A stretch of 64,000 bases of DNA, taken from Rhizophagus irregularis. Its lineage: Eukaryota; Glomeromycota; Glomeromycetes; Glomerales; Glomeraceae. A model generated the notes under the pieces. That model was given only the letters and a program-made list of their open reading frames with translations, was not told where the DNA came from and searched no databases. This document shows positions 44,405-55,796 of the stretch, piece after piece (the stretch's first letter is position 1; every line of letters starts with the position of its first letter). Location of the stretch: NCBI RefSeq assembly GCF_026210795.1, contig NC_089439.1:3224001-3288000 (forward strand), read 5' to 3'. Position numbers and translations under genes: made by a program.

Positions 44405-45440
44405 ATAGCTTTTCTAAGGCTATTCCCTATAAAAATAAAGAAAAAAGAAATATTAGAACGTTTTTTTAAGTCAATCTACAAAAACTCCCTCCATTCAACT
44501 TACCCGAGGTCTCCAATACTGTTCCCAAGTTATTTTCTACAAAAATAAAGAAAAAAGAAATGTTAGAATGTTTCTTTTTAATTAATTTTACAAAAACTCC
44601 CTCCATTCAACTTACCCAAGGTCTCCAATACCGTTCCCAAGTTATTTCCTACAAAAATAAAGAAAAAAGAAACGTTAGAATGTTTCTTTTTAATTAATTT
44701 TACAAAAACTCCCTCCATTCAACTTACCCGAGGTCTCCAATACCGTTCCCAAGTTATTTCCTACAAAAATAAAGAAAAAAGAAACGTTAGAATGTTTCTT
44801 CTTAATTAATTTTACAAAAACTCTCTCCTTTCAACTTACCCAAGGTCTCTAAGACATTCCCAAGTCGTTCTCTACGAAAATAAAGAAAAAAAAGAAACGT
44901 TAAAACGTTTCTTTAAGTCAAATCACAAAAATTCCCTCCATTCAACTTACTCAAGGTCCTCCAAAACCGTTTCCAAGTCTTTCCCTACAAAAATAAAGAA
45001 AAAAAGAAACGTTAGAATGTTTCTTTTTAATTAATTTTACAAATTCTCTCCTTTCAACTTACCCGAGATCTCCAAGACGTTCCTACAAAAATAAAGAAAA
45101 AAAGAAATGTTAGAACGTTTCTTAAATTAATTCCTCAAGCTCTGCTCCCTCTATTCGACTTACCCGAGATTTTCAAGACCGTTACCTGTTGTTTCCTGCA
45201 ATAATGAATAAAGAAAGAAACGTTAGAACATTTCTTTTAAGTTAATTCCCCAAATTTCCTCCATTCAACATTTATTTCAACTTACCTGAGGTCCTTTAAG
45301 ACTGTTCCCAAGTCATTTCCTACAAATATAAAGAAAAAAGAAACATTAGAACGTTTCTTTACCCAAACTCCTCTTTAGAACTTTACCATTTTTCATTTTT
45401 CCCTAAAATCTAGAAGTCCGTTTCCTATAAAAATAAACAA
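44405..45440 (-). repeat. Array 2: about 9 tandem intron-like units (about 112 bp) in the Tigger 3' part
   Basis: Read on the minus strand each unit is GTAAGTTGAATGGAGGGAG, then AAAGAAACATTCTAACGTTTC, a T-rich tract and ATTTTTGTAG, around a 20-34 bp part like GAAATAACTTGGGAACGG...CCTCGG. The intron-like part is about 79 bp (for example 44615-44537). It shares anatomy and the hairpin/branch-site core with array 1, but not the other sequence. Confidence 0.82.
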
Positions 45441-45866
45441 ATCCCTTTTTTTTTAAGAAAAACTGAAAAATTGATTATAATTATTAATAAAACTATTTTT
45501 TTTTCAGTTTTTTAAACTGAATTTATATTCAGTTTATTACTAGTAACTTTTTTTTTTAAAAAAAAAATTATCCACAACGATCAGTCGATCAGTGGTAAAA
45601 TCGGTATAAATCATATGACTGAAACGAATTATTCAGTATAATATAGTTACACCGAAGAATTCGCTATATTACACTGAAGAATTCGTTATAGTGTTAACAA
45701 AGTTGCTTATAACGAAGGCCTGATCAGCCAGAACGCAGGGTTCGTTATATCGAGAGGAGACTGTATAGTAAATCTTGGAGAAACTAATCGTAGAATTTTG
45801 GAGAAGTTTAGGCAGGCAACCTTATTCTCAAACAATTCACATAAAACCAATTTTATTTATTTTAGG

Positions 45867-46215
45867 GAATCCTGATGGTCACCCGATCCACTCTCCCAAC
45901 AATTACGATATTCGCTTTTTTAATGAATTAAGCGACGAATTCTGGCTGCAAACTAGTAATTAATTCAATCTTAATTATGATACTTTGTATATATTACTGA
46001 TTCGTTAAATTTATATTTACATTTTTTTTTATTTTAGACAGGTTATACAGGGCATACCTGCAGCTGAGAGTGGATCAACAGACGTATAGGTATAGAGAAT
46101 GACGCTAGCATCATTCCCGAAGCTGTAGCAGCAGCAGCAGCAGCAACAGCAACAGCAGCAGCAGTAGCAGCAGCAGCGATCGGAGGAGAAGAAGAAGAAA
46201 TAGGAATTAAGGTAA
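45867..46215 (+). pseudogene. Two unrecognised probable exons (one in-frame TGA)
   Basis: Exon-like piece 1 follows TTATTTTAG at 45866 and reads GNPDGHPIHSPNNYDIRFF, NELSDEFWLQT, ending before TAG at about 45955. Piece 2 follows TTTATTTTAG at about 46038 and reads TGYTGHTC, a TGA, EWINRRIGIENDASIIPEA, a polyalanine run from a GCA repeat (46124-46180), then GGEEEEIGIK before a GTAAAT donor at about 46215. Codon-like regularity and splice signals suggest a host gene, but I do not recognise it and the TGA suggests decay. Confidence 0.35.
46124..46180 (+). repeat. GCA/ACA trinucleotide repeat
   Basis: About 18 triplets, mostly GCA with some ACA and GTA; in the frame above it encodes polyalanine with Thr and Val. 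Confidence 0.85.
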
Positions 46216-46299
46216 ATACTAATTAATCATGAATTTATAATTAGATGGATATATATCACTAATGTGTAAAACTATAATCTTATTCCATGAATTTTGCGA

Positions 46300-46465
46300 A
46301 AAATAGACCCTCCTTCCTTTCGGTTTCCCTTCCTTTCCCCTTCCCCTTCGCCTTCGCTTTTATTTTCTCCTTTACCTTTCTTCTCCCTTTCCCTTCCCTT
46401 TCATTCTCCCTTTCCTTCCCCCCGTTTTCCCTTTACCCTTCCTCTTCCCCCTTTATGCTGGAATC
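46300..46465 (+). repeat. Pyrimidine-rich low-complexity tract
   Basis: CCTTCC/CTTTCCC-rich strand with hardly any purine; the open frames here are by-products of composition. Confidence 0.8.
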
Positions 46466-46515
46466 GTCATTTTTAATCTTTTATTTTAGTTTATTATTTT
46501 TAGAATAAATCTAAT

Positions 46516-46829
46516 TGTAACAGCCTGTTACACATCTTATTTGTAACAACCCCTAATTTTATCCAATTAAAATTTAAGATCAGGCGTAATGTAAACAAAA
46601 ACAAAAGATCAGTCGTGTAACTAAGACAAAAGAATTTTTTAAAAAATTTCAAGAAACTGCTTATAACTTAAAATTTTGTCCATGAAACTGTCTTAAATAC
46701 ATTAAGTAAAAGTTTTCCAAATTAAATTTTGCATATAAAAATTTTATTTGTGAAACATATATTAAATTTATTATTAAAAAAAAAATAAAAAAAGGATGTT
46801 ACAAATAAGATATGTAACAGGCTGTTACA
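46516..46829. mobile_element. Palindromic MITE (314 bp)
   Basis: Ends TGTAACAGCCTGTTACACA and, inverted, TGTAACAGCCTGTTACATA, each followed by TCTTATTTGTAACA; each arm is itself a palindrome (TGTAACAG/CTGTTACA). A short AAT on both sides may be the target duplication. Family not assigned. Confidence 0.7.
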
Positions 46830-47914
46830 AATACATTTTTTCTTATTTTTATTATATTTTAAATGATAATCCTTAATCTTCATTATTATGCCATCTAGAA
46901 TCTATATAATTAAAACGTTTAGTCTGTATAAATAAATTATAATTGCGAGCTATCGCCCGTATCTATTATAAGCTTATTAATCAATTATTAATACCCGATG
47001 CAAAGTAGCAGCTAAATTTATTCATATTGGATATTGGATGTATATCATGTATGATTATTCAATCAGATTATTTTAAAATATAAATTTACCAACGTAATTT
47101 TATTTATGTCACGTCGATGTTATTTAAAATAATAAAAAACTTAATTCTGTAATATTTAAAAACATTAAAAATGATATAAAATTATATATATAAATAAAAA
47201 AAATTCTCAATAATCATTGATAAGTTCGTCCAATAAATAATTACATCAATAATATTATAAATCAACTTAATTTTCCAATAATCATCATTGTTATTGATAT
47301 ATATTAACCAATTAGGATCATTATGATTATATGCATGTGATATCTAAAAATAGATAAAATTGTGTGATTGTTTTTTTGTTTATTTTCAATTCTTTTTCTT
47401 ATTAAAACTTACAAAGTAATAAAAAAAATGTACCCACCAACTCATTCAAAAGAAAAGAATAAAAGAAAGGAAATAATATGCCCATTTACCCACATACAAA
47501 AAAGAGAAAAGCCGATTTAAAATAAATAGTGGAGCTGTTAAGCAAGGTATGAAAATAGAATATACTGTATTTTTCATATTTTTCTTTACAATATGTTGTG
47601 GTTTGAGTCTTTCTTTATAGTATAAGTGTAAATATATTTTTCAATGGCCATGTATCTATTGCTTGTTAAATATATTTGCAATTTCTTGTCTTTCTTTTGT
47701 TAGACTGTGGTATTACAATATGAAGTGTGAATATATTTTTCAACGGCCATATATCTATTGCTTGTTAAATATATTTGCAATTTCTTTTGTAATATTTGCT
47801 TTAGCCTGGAGGAAAATATTATGAAATAGGGCTGGATATTTTATGACATTTTCTGCCTTTCAATTACTTTGTCCGGAGGTAGCCTGACAATTTGTTGTTG
47901 TCCATCAGTTGTAG
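46830..47914. other. AT-rich intergenic stretch with one direct repeat
   Basis: No gene. A 60-70 bp direct repeat (TGTATCTATTGCTTGTTAAA core) lies at 47625-47695 and 47725-47785. Confidence 0.6.
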
Positions 47915-48503
47915 CTAAGAATGGTTAGGTTGGTCCTGATCCGGTTCTGGTCCTGGAACCTATAAGTCCTATTGAACAGACCTGCAGACCAGATCCTGAC
48001 TAAGTTATTTATAGATTTTATGAATTTTAGTAATAATTAAATATAAAAAAAAGTGAGTTGCAGTATCAGGATTCACTTTTTTATATTGATTTTATATAAA
48101 AAAAGTGAGTTGCAGTATCATGATTCACTTTTTTATATTGATTTTATATAAAAAAAAGTGAGTTGCGGTATCACGATTCACTTTTTTATATTGATTTTAT
48201 ATAAAAAAAGTGAGTTGTGGTATCGCAATTCACTTTTTTATATTGATTTTAATATAAAAATGTGAATCGCAATATCGCAACTCATTTTTTATATGATTTT
48301 AATAATATAAAAATTTTATTGCAATATTGCAGTGCACTTTTTTATAATTTATAATTACTTAAAATCAAATTATACATATATAATTTAAACATATAGATCT
48401 CTTATAACCTTATTGGCTAGGACTTTTTAGGATTTGGTCCGCTTCTGATCCAAAATTTAGACCTAAAGATCTGCAGACCAGATCCTAGGACTTTACCATC
48501 TCT
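47915..48503. mobile_element. hAT-type non-autonomous element (589 bp) with an internal minisatellite
   Basis: Perfect 8-bp duplication AGTTGTAG at 47907-47914 and 48504-48511; ends CTAAGAATGGTTAGG and (minus strand) AGAGATGGTAAAGTC. Subterminal CAGACCAGATCCT occurs on both sides. The centre (48040-48310) is a 57-bp repeat, about five copies, with AAAAAGTGAGTTGC and GATTCACTTTTTTA as hairpin arms. Confidence 0.8.
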
Positions 48504-49020
48504 AGTTGTAGCAATCAGCATTTTTTTACAATATTATGATTTTAAGAAACAAAACTTTTTCAAAAATTTAATAAAGAAAAAACTAACTTAAAAATATTAT
48601 TTTATTATTCTTTACAAAATGTTAGCGCTGGAGTTATTTTTTTTCTCACTTATCAAATCTCAACATGTCCATAGACTAATCATGTAGTACACTGTGGTCT
48701 AGAACACCCAAGGTTTTTGACTACCTAGGGATGAAATTGTAGAGTACTTCTGCCCGATAGGCTAGCCTCCTCTGACTTAGGGTCTCATTAATCGGGAGAA
48801 GAGGTGGTTCCTAAGTACTTTTCACATCAAGGGCGGACATTTTTTGATACTGTGCATTAAGGTGGTAATCCTATATCTGCAAATTCAAGAAAAAAAAATC
48901 CAAATCAAAAGAATTTGAAACCAACACATGTCAAGGTAATTTAAGCATTCTTTTTAAAAAAATTTAATCAAAGATTAATTTGGTTTATGATATACAGTAA
49001 ACCCAAGGAAAAAGATGATA

Positions 49021-49447
49021 CAGTCAACTTTGGATATAACGAACCCTCTGTTCCAGGAGGTTTAGTTCAGTATATAGTGAATTCGTTATATAATATACCG
49101 AACTAGTTTTCTTTATAGGTAATTTAGGCCAAATTTGTAATGCTGGCCAAAATTATAATTTCTTTTAACATAAATTTTTGAAAAAATTACTAGTAATTCT
49201 GGTCAGCACTATAAAATTGGCCTGGACTACATATAGTCACATGATCGTTCGTTATAGAAAGTATAAAGTTATTATATAGCTGATATATATAGGCTGGTTA
49301 AGTTTGGTTTGGATGCGTTATATAGTGTTTTATTATAAAAGTTCGTTATATCCAGTGAAATTATTTATAAAAAATTGGGTCTGGAAATTATGATTCGGTA
49401 TAGCGAGATTTCGGTACAAATAGGTTCGTTATAACCAGAGTCAACTG
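49021..49447. mobile_element. Tigger/pogo-type MITE (427 bp)
   Basis: Ends CAGTCAACTTTGGATATAAC and (minus strand) CAGTTGACTCTGGTTATAAC, both continuing GAACC, flanked by TA. Internal ATATAACGAA motifs resemble those of the Tigger at 35.3-45.8 kb, which or whose relatives could mobilise it. Confidence 0.8.
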
Positions 49448-50330
49448 TATAATGTATTTTCAGAAGAATATAATAGTAACGCATATCAAGGTAACTTAAA
49501 TATTTATTTTTTATTTTATTAAAAAAAATATAATAACAAGATCTATTTTCTTTTTAAATAGCAAACTTCGAAAAAAGAGGTGGAATAAAACTGGAATAAA
49601 TATAAAGGTATATTTTTTACTAATTTTTATTTATATTATTAATATTTTTTTTAACACTCTTTCTTTTTTCTAATCTAACGTTTGTTTCTACTAATACTAC
49701 TAAACATACTAACATTTTCTATCCATTTTATTTTTCTCTAACATTTTCTAATACCATTCCTTTTCTTTAACAATTTCGTTTAACATTATTCATACTAATA
49801 TCTTTATTACTAAAATACTTTACTATTTCTATTTCTTTCTTTTAAACAGATAAAAATATGCAGCAAATAAGTGAACACATTATTTGATACACATAATTCT
49901 AATTTTTTATATAGCTAGAATAATTTTTATATGATTTTTTGTAATTTTATTTATTTATAATTAATTAACAATTAAATAAATAAATTAATATTATAATTGA
50001 ATTTAAATTATAAATTTATTAGCATTCATATTATTGCATTAAATAAATATTATTTTTGATATACGTTCAATAATAAAATCAGTAAATTATAGCTATTAGC
50101 CTATTAAGCCTATTAGGTATACTTCGGACATGTATATCGGCACTATCTGATAAATGTATGATATCTATCTGATATTTTACTATAATATATCGGGTATCTG
50201 ATAAATCTATGATATGTGACTGATATTTGACTACCTGATATGTATAAGATATGTACATGATGTTTACAATATATGTTACCGATTTTCTACATTTCTACTA
50301 CACTTATCGGGCACCTGATATATGTAATAT
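49448..50330. other. AT-rich intergenic stretch, low-complexity repeats
   Basis: No gene; 50120-50300 repeats TATCTGATAAATSTATGATAT-like words with little regular period. Confidence 0.5.
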
Positions 50331-50344
50331 TGTTAAATATCATA

Positions 50345-50920
50345 CACATATATCACATATATTGCACACATATTGGGTACCTGATATGTACCCAATAACA
50401 TTGATTTTGACCAGTGATAATAAACAGTCCAAGGAAAAGTGCACCAACTGCGCAACTTGTATATAATAGTGTAATTGAAGTATTTAGAGATTTGAATGAA
50501 GCAGACATATCCATATAACAAATTTTACTGGCAAATTTGTTCATGTATATAACATATAAGACTAGTTACAATGCAGAGAATGAAAGACTTTCCAGCTTGT
50601 GCATCATACATTCATACTCCTGAAATACTGCTCTACCATTACCTGAGATGTTATAACTTTCAATTACTTGTGCTAAACATTCAAACATTTTTTTCCATTG
50701 GAGCTGCCCAGTATATTTTTATAATACTCTTGGAATAGCCTAATAACATAACCATAGTCCAGATTGTTGCCTCAATTTGCAAGCAATTCTGATAATTCTT
50801 GATCATTTTCTGCAAAGAGGTGGAGTTCATCTTCATATGAATACTTCGCTGTAACTGGAGAATGTCTATTCTTAAACAATTCCAAATATTTTTCACACAC
50901 TTCACTTTTGACACATTGAA
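50345..50920 (-). pseudogene. Possible coding relic, unrecognised
   Basis: Minus-strand frames in different phases give protein-like pieces in order: QIEATIWTMVMLLGYSKSI, YKNILGSS, FQEYECMMHKLESLSFSAL, MDMSASFKSLNTSITLLY and a hydrophobic VGALFLGLFIITGQ. Frame changes between them and no clear start. I cannot name the family. Confidence 0.25.
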
Positions 50921-51388
50921 AACTTAATGATTCTGCTGAATTTATCACGTGATTGTGCGTGAACTTTACAGTGAGTTTACGCTATATAAAAAATTTTTTG
51001 ATACCTCCTGGAATCATCTGGGCACAATGTGCCATTATTCTACTACTCTGATTTTAGCTGTAAAGTTGTAACACATGAATTTGGGAAGATAAGGCCACAC
51101 AAATCCAATATATTGTTAACATAACAAGAGGGGGGAAGGAATTTAACAAAAAAATTTGTTAATTTTGGCCCGAATTAAATGCTATAATTTATTAAGTGAA
51201 CACTTTGGCCTAAATTAGGAAATCTCTTCAAATTATAACCTAAATTATATGTTGAAAAAACCCTCCAATAATTGGCGAGGACTGCCGGGGAGGGTTATGT
51301 TAGATTTGAACAGCCTAATGGGTACGATACGAATGCCAAGATTCCCAAATTTAACCAAAATCACGTGAATTTTTTTTTTGTATAAATG
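50921..51388. other. Intergenic, nothing recognised
   Basis: No gene or repeat seen apart from short A/T and G runs. Confidence 0.5.
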
Positions 51389-52087
51389 CTAGGGGATAGG
51401 TAAATATACGGGGGGGCCAACTCAAGGTTACACAGGCCATGGTCATAAGACCAGAACTGAAGCCTGTAGTAATTTTATAAGTAACTATATTAAAATTCAA
51501 AAATACCCCATGTTTAAAGCGAGAAATGGGCCGATAATCAATATGATCTATGAAAAAAAAATTAGCCCCCGAAAATGACAAAATCCGAAACTACACAAAT
51601 ATATAATTTTTGTCAAGGTTTCGCTTCTATATATTTCAAAAAACTTGATCGGCTATTTTAAATACCTCAAAAATATATAAAAGTTTATTAAATACTTGAA
51701 AATAATGCACAACGAAAGAAGAAAACACTATTTTTAAATGTTTTAAGCAAAAAAAAAAATTATTTTTTTATTGAAATCTCAAAAAAAAAGTTTGTAATTT
51801 CTAACTTCCTATTGTCATGTAATAAAACATATAAAAATACGAAAGAAATTAACCAGTGGTCCAATTTGGATGAAAAAACTTCGTCTATATAAAGCTAATA
51901 TGAACAAACTTAACTTCTGAGATCGGCTACTTTCTTATGTGTGCGTGTCGAAAAAAATAAAAAAAAGCGAAATTTTAATATGAAATTTCGTTTGTGTAAC
52001 CAATTTATGAAGGCTTCAGTTCAATCGGTAATTGATCAGCCTGTGTAACCTTGAGTTGACCCCCCCGTATATTTACCTATCCCCTAG
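51389..52087. mobile_element. Non-autonomous element with about 50-bp near-perfect terminal inverted repeats
   Basis: 699 bp. Ends CTAGGGGATAGGTAAATATA and its inverse, continuing CGGGGGGGYCAACTCAAGG and TTACACAGGC; further weaker pairing around GAACTGAAGCC. Flanking ATAAATG (51382-51388, 52088-52094) is a 7-bp direct duplication. No coding sense. Family unassigned. It ends only 220 bp before the ATG of kinase-like gene 2. Confidence 0.85.
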
Positions 52088-52310
52088 ATAAATGTCGACT
52101 TGCTGTTGATCAAACTTTTTTTTGTACATTTAAAAGTCATTACACAAGGTCCTTTAAATATAAAAAAAATGATTATTTCATCAGTATTGGTATGCAGTAA
52201 ATAAAGGTCATATGATTAAATATTAAAATAAACCTTAATTTTTTGAATTTTCAACCGCATAAAATTTAACCTCGACTCAATAATATTTATTTTATTTAAT
52301 AAAATTCATA

Positions 52311-55300
52311 ATGTCTGATAATACCGAAATTGAACCAATTAATAATAATACAAATGAGTGGATTAATTGGATTAAAGAAGCTATATCTAAAAAATACATT
52401 AAATATTATGAATACGAGAATTTCCATAATATTAAAGAAATTAGTTCTGGCGAAATTGGAAAATTTTATCGTGCAAATTGGAAAGATTCTTATAAACATT
52501 TAATATTGAGATCATTTACTAATTACGACGATACGACCGTTAAAGAAATCGTTCGTGAGGTAATTATAATATAGTATCCTGTTTTTTAATAATAATATTC
52601 GAGTTTTCTAACTAAACTCTTTTTTTATTGACCTAGCTTGAACTTCATCACGAGGTTGATTTTCATGAAAATTTTATTCAATTTTATGGCGTTACAACTT
52701 CTAATGAAGGTATGATAATGTTTTTTTTAGTAATGTTTGGCCGTCACAATTTGGAATTTTTATTTAATTTCAATTTCTTAAAAAACGGGGAGAGTTTATT
52801 ATGTTTGTTAAAAAAATGGTAATTACTATAACTAATATAGGAGGTGACATCGAATAAAATTCTAAATTGTAATGGCCTTTACTGCAAAAGTTGTTTAATT
52901 TACCTTACACATAATTTATTAACTAAATTTTTTTCTCAAATAGAAAATCAAATTGACCGATATATGTTAGTAATGGATGATGCCGATGGTGGTACCCTCC
53001 AGGATTATTTAAAGAAAAATTTTCATAACCTCACTTGGAATGATAAATTCAACCTAGCGTTTCAATTGGCCAATGCCGTATCATATTTGCATGAAGAAGG
53101 AATTAAAATTGTTCATGGTGATTTGGTAATCCATTTATTTTTATTACTAAATAATAATAATATTTTTTTTAATACGAATAATGATTATCTAATAATTTTA
53201 TTATATAGCGTTCCAGTAATGTATTCGTACATCAAAATATCATCAAGTTGGCTGACCTTGGAATGTCAAAAAGAATTGAATCAAAATCATCTGAAATACC
53301 TCGTGAAATAATAGCTTATGTTGATCCGAAAAAGTATATCAAACGAAAAAAAAAGAAAAAAAAATATCAATTAAAAGAAAAAAGTGATGTTTACAGCGTC
53401 GGCGTGATTTTATGGGAAATATCTAGTGGTCGACCTCCTTTTCAAACTTATGTTTCTAATTCTTCTAATTTAGACGAAGAAATTTCAAAAAATAATCTTA
53501 GAGAAGAAATTATACAAGATACCCCTCTTGGTTATTCTAATCTTTATACTGGTAAATATTGATATAAAATTTTAATGTTGAAATTTATAGTATTATTAAT
53601 TTATATTTATAGTATTATTTTATTAATTTATATATTCTTAATAATTTAGAATGTTGGAAACCCGAACCAGATGAACGTCCAATTATGAGTAAAGTTGTCA
53701 AGAGTTTAAGTTCAATGATTTTAGAAAATAATTCATCGACAAATAATTATCAAACAATTGATTCAAAAATGAATAATAATATTAAAATCCCTTCAAATGT
53801 TAATGATTTATTATATGGAGGATTATCTCAAGTTATTCAAAATATTGAGATAAGTGCAAATGAAATAATTGAATCTTTAGCTATATTGAAAGAGAAGTTT
53901 AGTATAATTGTTGACGAAATTGTTAATCTTATTTCAAAAAATCTAAATGAAGGAAAAGAAGGAAAAGAGGTGAAAGAAATTGTCATTGATTATCTTGATA
54001 ACAATAATATAAATTTAAAAGTAACTTATGATTTGCTTTTAAATAATCAAAATAGTTCAAATTCTATTTTTTTACTTGGATATTTTGATTATTATGGTAT
54101 TATTATAGAAGATATAAATTATGAAAAGGCTTATAGTTCATTTGTTAAATCATTAGAAAAAAATAATTTATTATCACAATATTATTTATTCGAAATTATC
54201 ATTAACACAATAATTGATCTTATTTTAGAAAATCTAAATGAAGGAAAGGAAGAATTTGTAGTGAAACAAATTGTTATAAAATATCTTGATAATAATAATA
54301 TAAATTCACAAATAATTTATGATTTGCTTTTAAATAATCAAAATAATTCAAATTCTATATTTTTACTTGGATATTTTAATTATTATGGAATTTTTACAAC
54401 AAAAGAAAATTATGAAAAGGCATTTAGTTTATTTATTGATGCATCAAAACAGAATCATATTTTAGCACAATACTATGTTGGAATATGTTATGAATTTGGT
54501 AATGGAACAACAATAAAAAATGAAAAGCTAGCTTTTGAATATTATGAAAAAATAGCTAACAAACTTTACGCATTAGGAGAATTTAAAGTTGGTTATTTTT
54601 ATGATAAAGGAATAGGAATTGAAAAAGATGAAGAACGAGCTATTCATTGGTATGAAAAAGCTGCAGATATTGGACATTTTATTGCTGCATATAATCTAGG
54701 TCTTTATTACAAGAATAAAAAAGGTACTGAAAAAGATGATAATAAAACTTTTGAATTGTTTAAACACTCAGCTGATGGAGGAAATATAGATGGAATAGTA
54801 ATGTTAGGATATTGTTATAGTAATGGAATTGGAACTAATAGTGATAAGAAAAAAGCATTTGAATTATATCAAAAAGCTGCATTTTTAGGAAATAGTACAG
54901 CTCAACATAATCTTGGTCATATGTATAAAGATGGAAAAGGTGTTGAAAATGATTATAATAAAGCTTTTGAATTATTCAAAAAGTCATCTGATGAAGAGGA
55001 GAATGTGGATGGAATAACGATGTTAGGATATTGTTATGATAATGGAATTGGTACCAAAATTGATAAGGAAAAAGCAATTGAATTATATCAAAAAGCCGCA
55101 AATTTAGGAAATAGTATAGCCCAACATAATCTTGCTTGTATTTATAAAGATGGAGAAAGTGTTGAAAAAGATTATAATAAAGCATTTGAATTGTTTAAAC
55201 AATCAGCTGAAAAAGGATATCCAGATGGAATTACAATGTTAGGATATTGTTATAATAATGGAATTGGAACAGAAATTGACGAGCAAAAAGCCTTTGATTT

Positions 55301-55796
55301 ATATCATAAAGCAGCAAATTTAGAAAATAATGCTATAGCACAACATAATCTTGCCCTTATGTACAAAGATGGTAATGGCGTTGAAAAAGATGATAATAAA
55401 GCATTTGAATTATTTAAAAAATCAGCCGAAAGAGAATATTTAGACGGAATTACAATGTTGGGATATTGTTATGATAAAGGAATTGGAACAAACATTGATA
55501 AGGAAAAAGCATTTGAATTATATCAAAAAGCTACAAATTTAGGAAATAAAACAGCACAACATAATCTTGCTCTTATGTATAAGGATGGAGAGGGGGTTGA
55601 AAAAAATTACAATAAAGCATTTGAATTATTCAAAGAAGCAGCAGAAAAGGGATATTCAGAAGGAATTACAATGTTGGGATATTGTTATAATAATGGAATT
55701 GGAACCAAAATTGATAAGCAAAAAGCTATTGAGCATTATCAAAAAGCCGCAGATTTAGGAAATGATATAGCTAAATATAACCTTAAATGTTTGTAA
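52311..55796 (+). CDS. Kinase-like (probable pseudokinase) protein with 12 Sel1 repeats, gene 2
   Basis: Exons 52311-52559, 52637-52709, 52944-53125, 53209-53551, 53650-55796, all GT-AG (997 aa). Kinase-like part: G-loop altered to SSGEIG (first Gly is Ser45), beta-3 LILRSF with Arg67 for Lys, HGDL at 165-168, DLG at 184-186, and ECWKPEPDERP closing the C-lobe. A helical linker module (VDEIVNLISKNLNEG ... LLGYFDYYG) occurs twice. Then come 12 Sel1 repeats plus a partial one; from the fourth on they alternate between DGITMLGYCYxNGIG and AQHNLAxMYKDG types, a 72-residue pair repeated about five times. With glycine loop, Lys and HRD Arg all changed, it is the most degenerate kinase of the three. 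Convergent with gene 3 across 1.3 kb. Confidence 0.85.

Larger units (their letters stand above)
35326..45763 (+). mobile_element. Tigger/pogo element inserted in MITE-A
   Basis: Inverted ends CAGTCACCCCTCTCTAC... (35326) and, on the minus strand from 45763, CAGTCTCCTCTCGATATAAC; both then carry AACGAACC. Flanked by TA (35324-35325, 45764-45765). Subterminal ATATAACGAA-type repeats occur near both ends. Without the hAT inside, it is about 3.7 kb. Confidence 0.88.
35141..45824 (+). mobile_element. MITE-A, second copy, split by a Tigger element
   Basis: Left part 35141-35325 (TAAGGTTGCTGGAGAAACT...) and right part 45764-45824 (...GTTTAGGCAGGCAACCTTA). The 8-bp duplication TTCTCAAA at 35133-35140 and 45825-45832 survives at both ends 10.7 kb apart. 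Joined, the two parts follow the intact copy at 23604-23847 from end to end; the split falls on a TA. Confidence 0.9.

Noticed and set aside
42285-45440. Regular repeats resembling a CRISPR array
   Set aside because: The whole unit is repeated, with no unique spacers; repeats are far longer than CRISPR repeats; the genome is clearly eukaryotic.
46287-46508. Two overlapping frames rich in Phe, Pro and Ser
   Set aside because: Produced by a pyrimidine tract; no splice context or domain.
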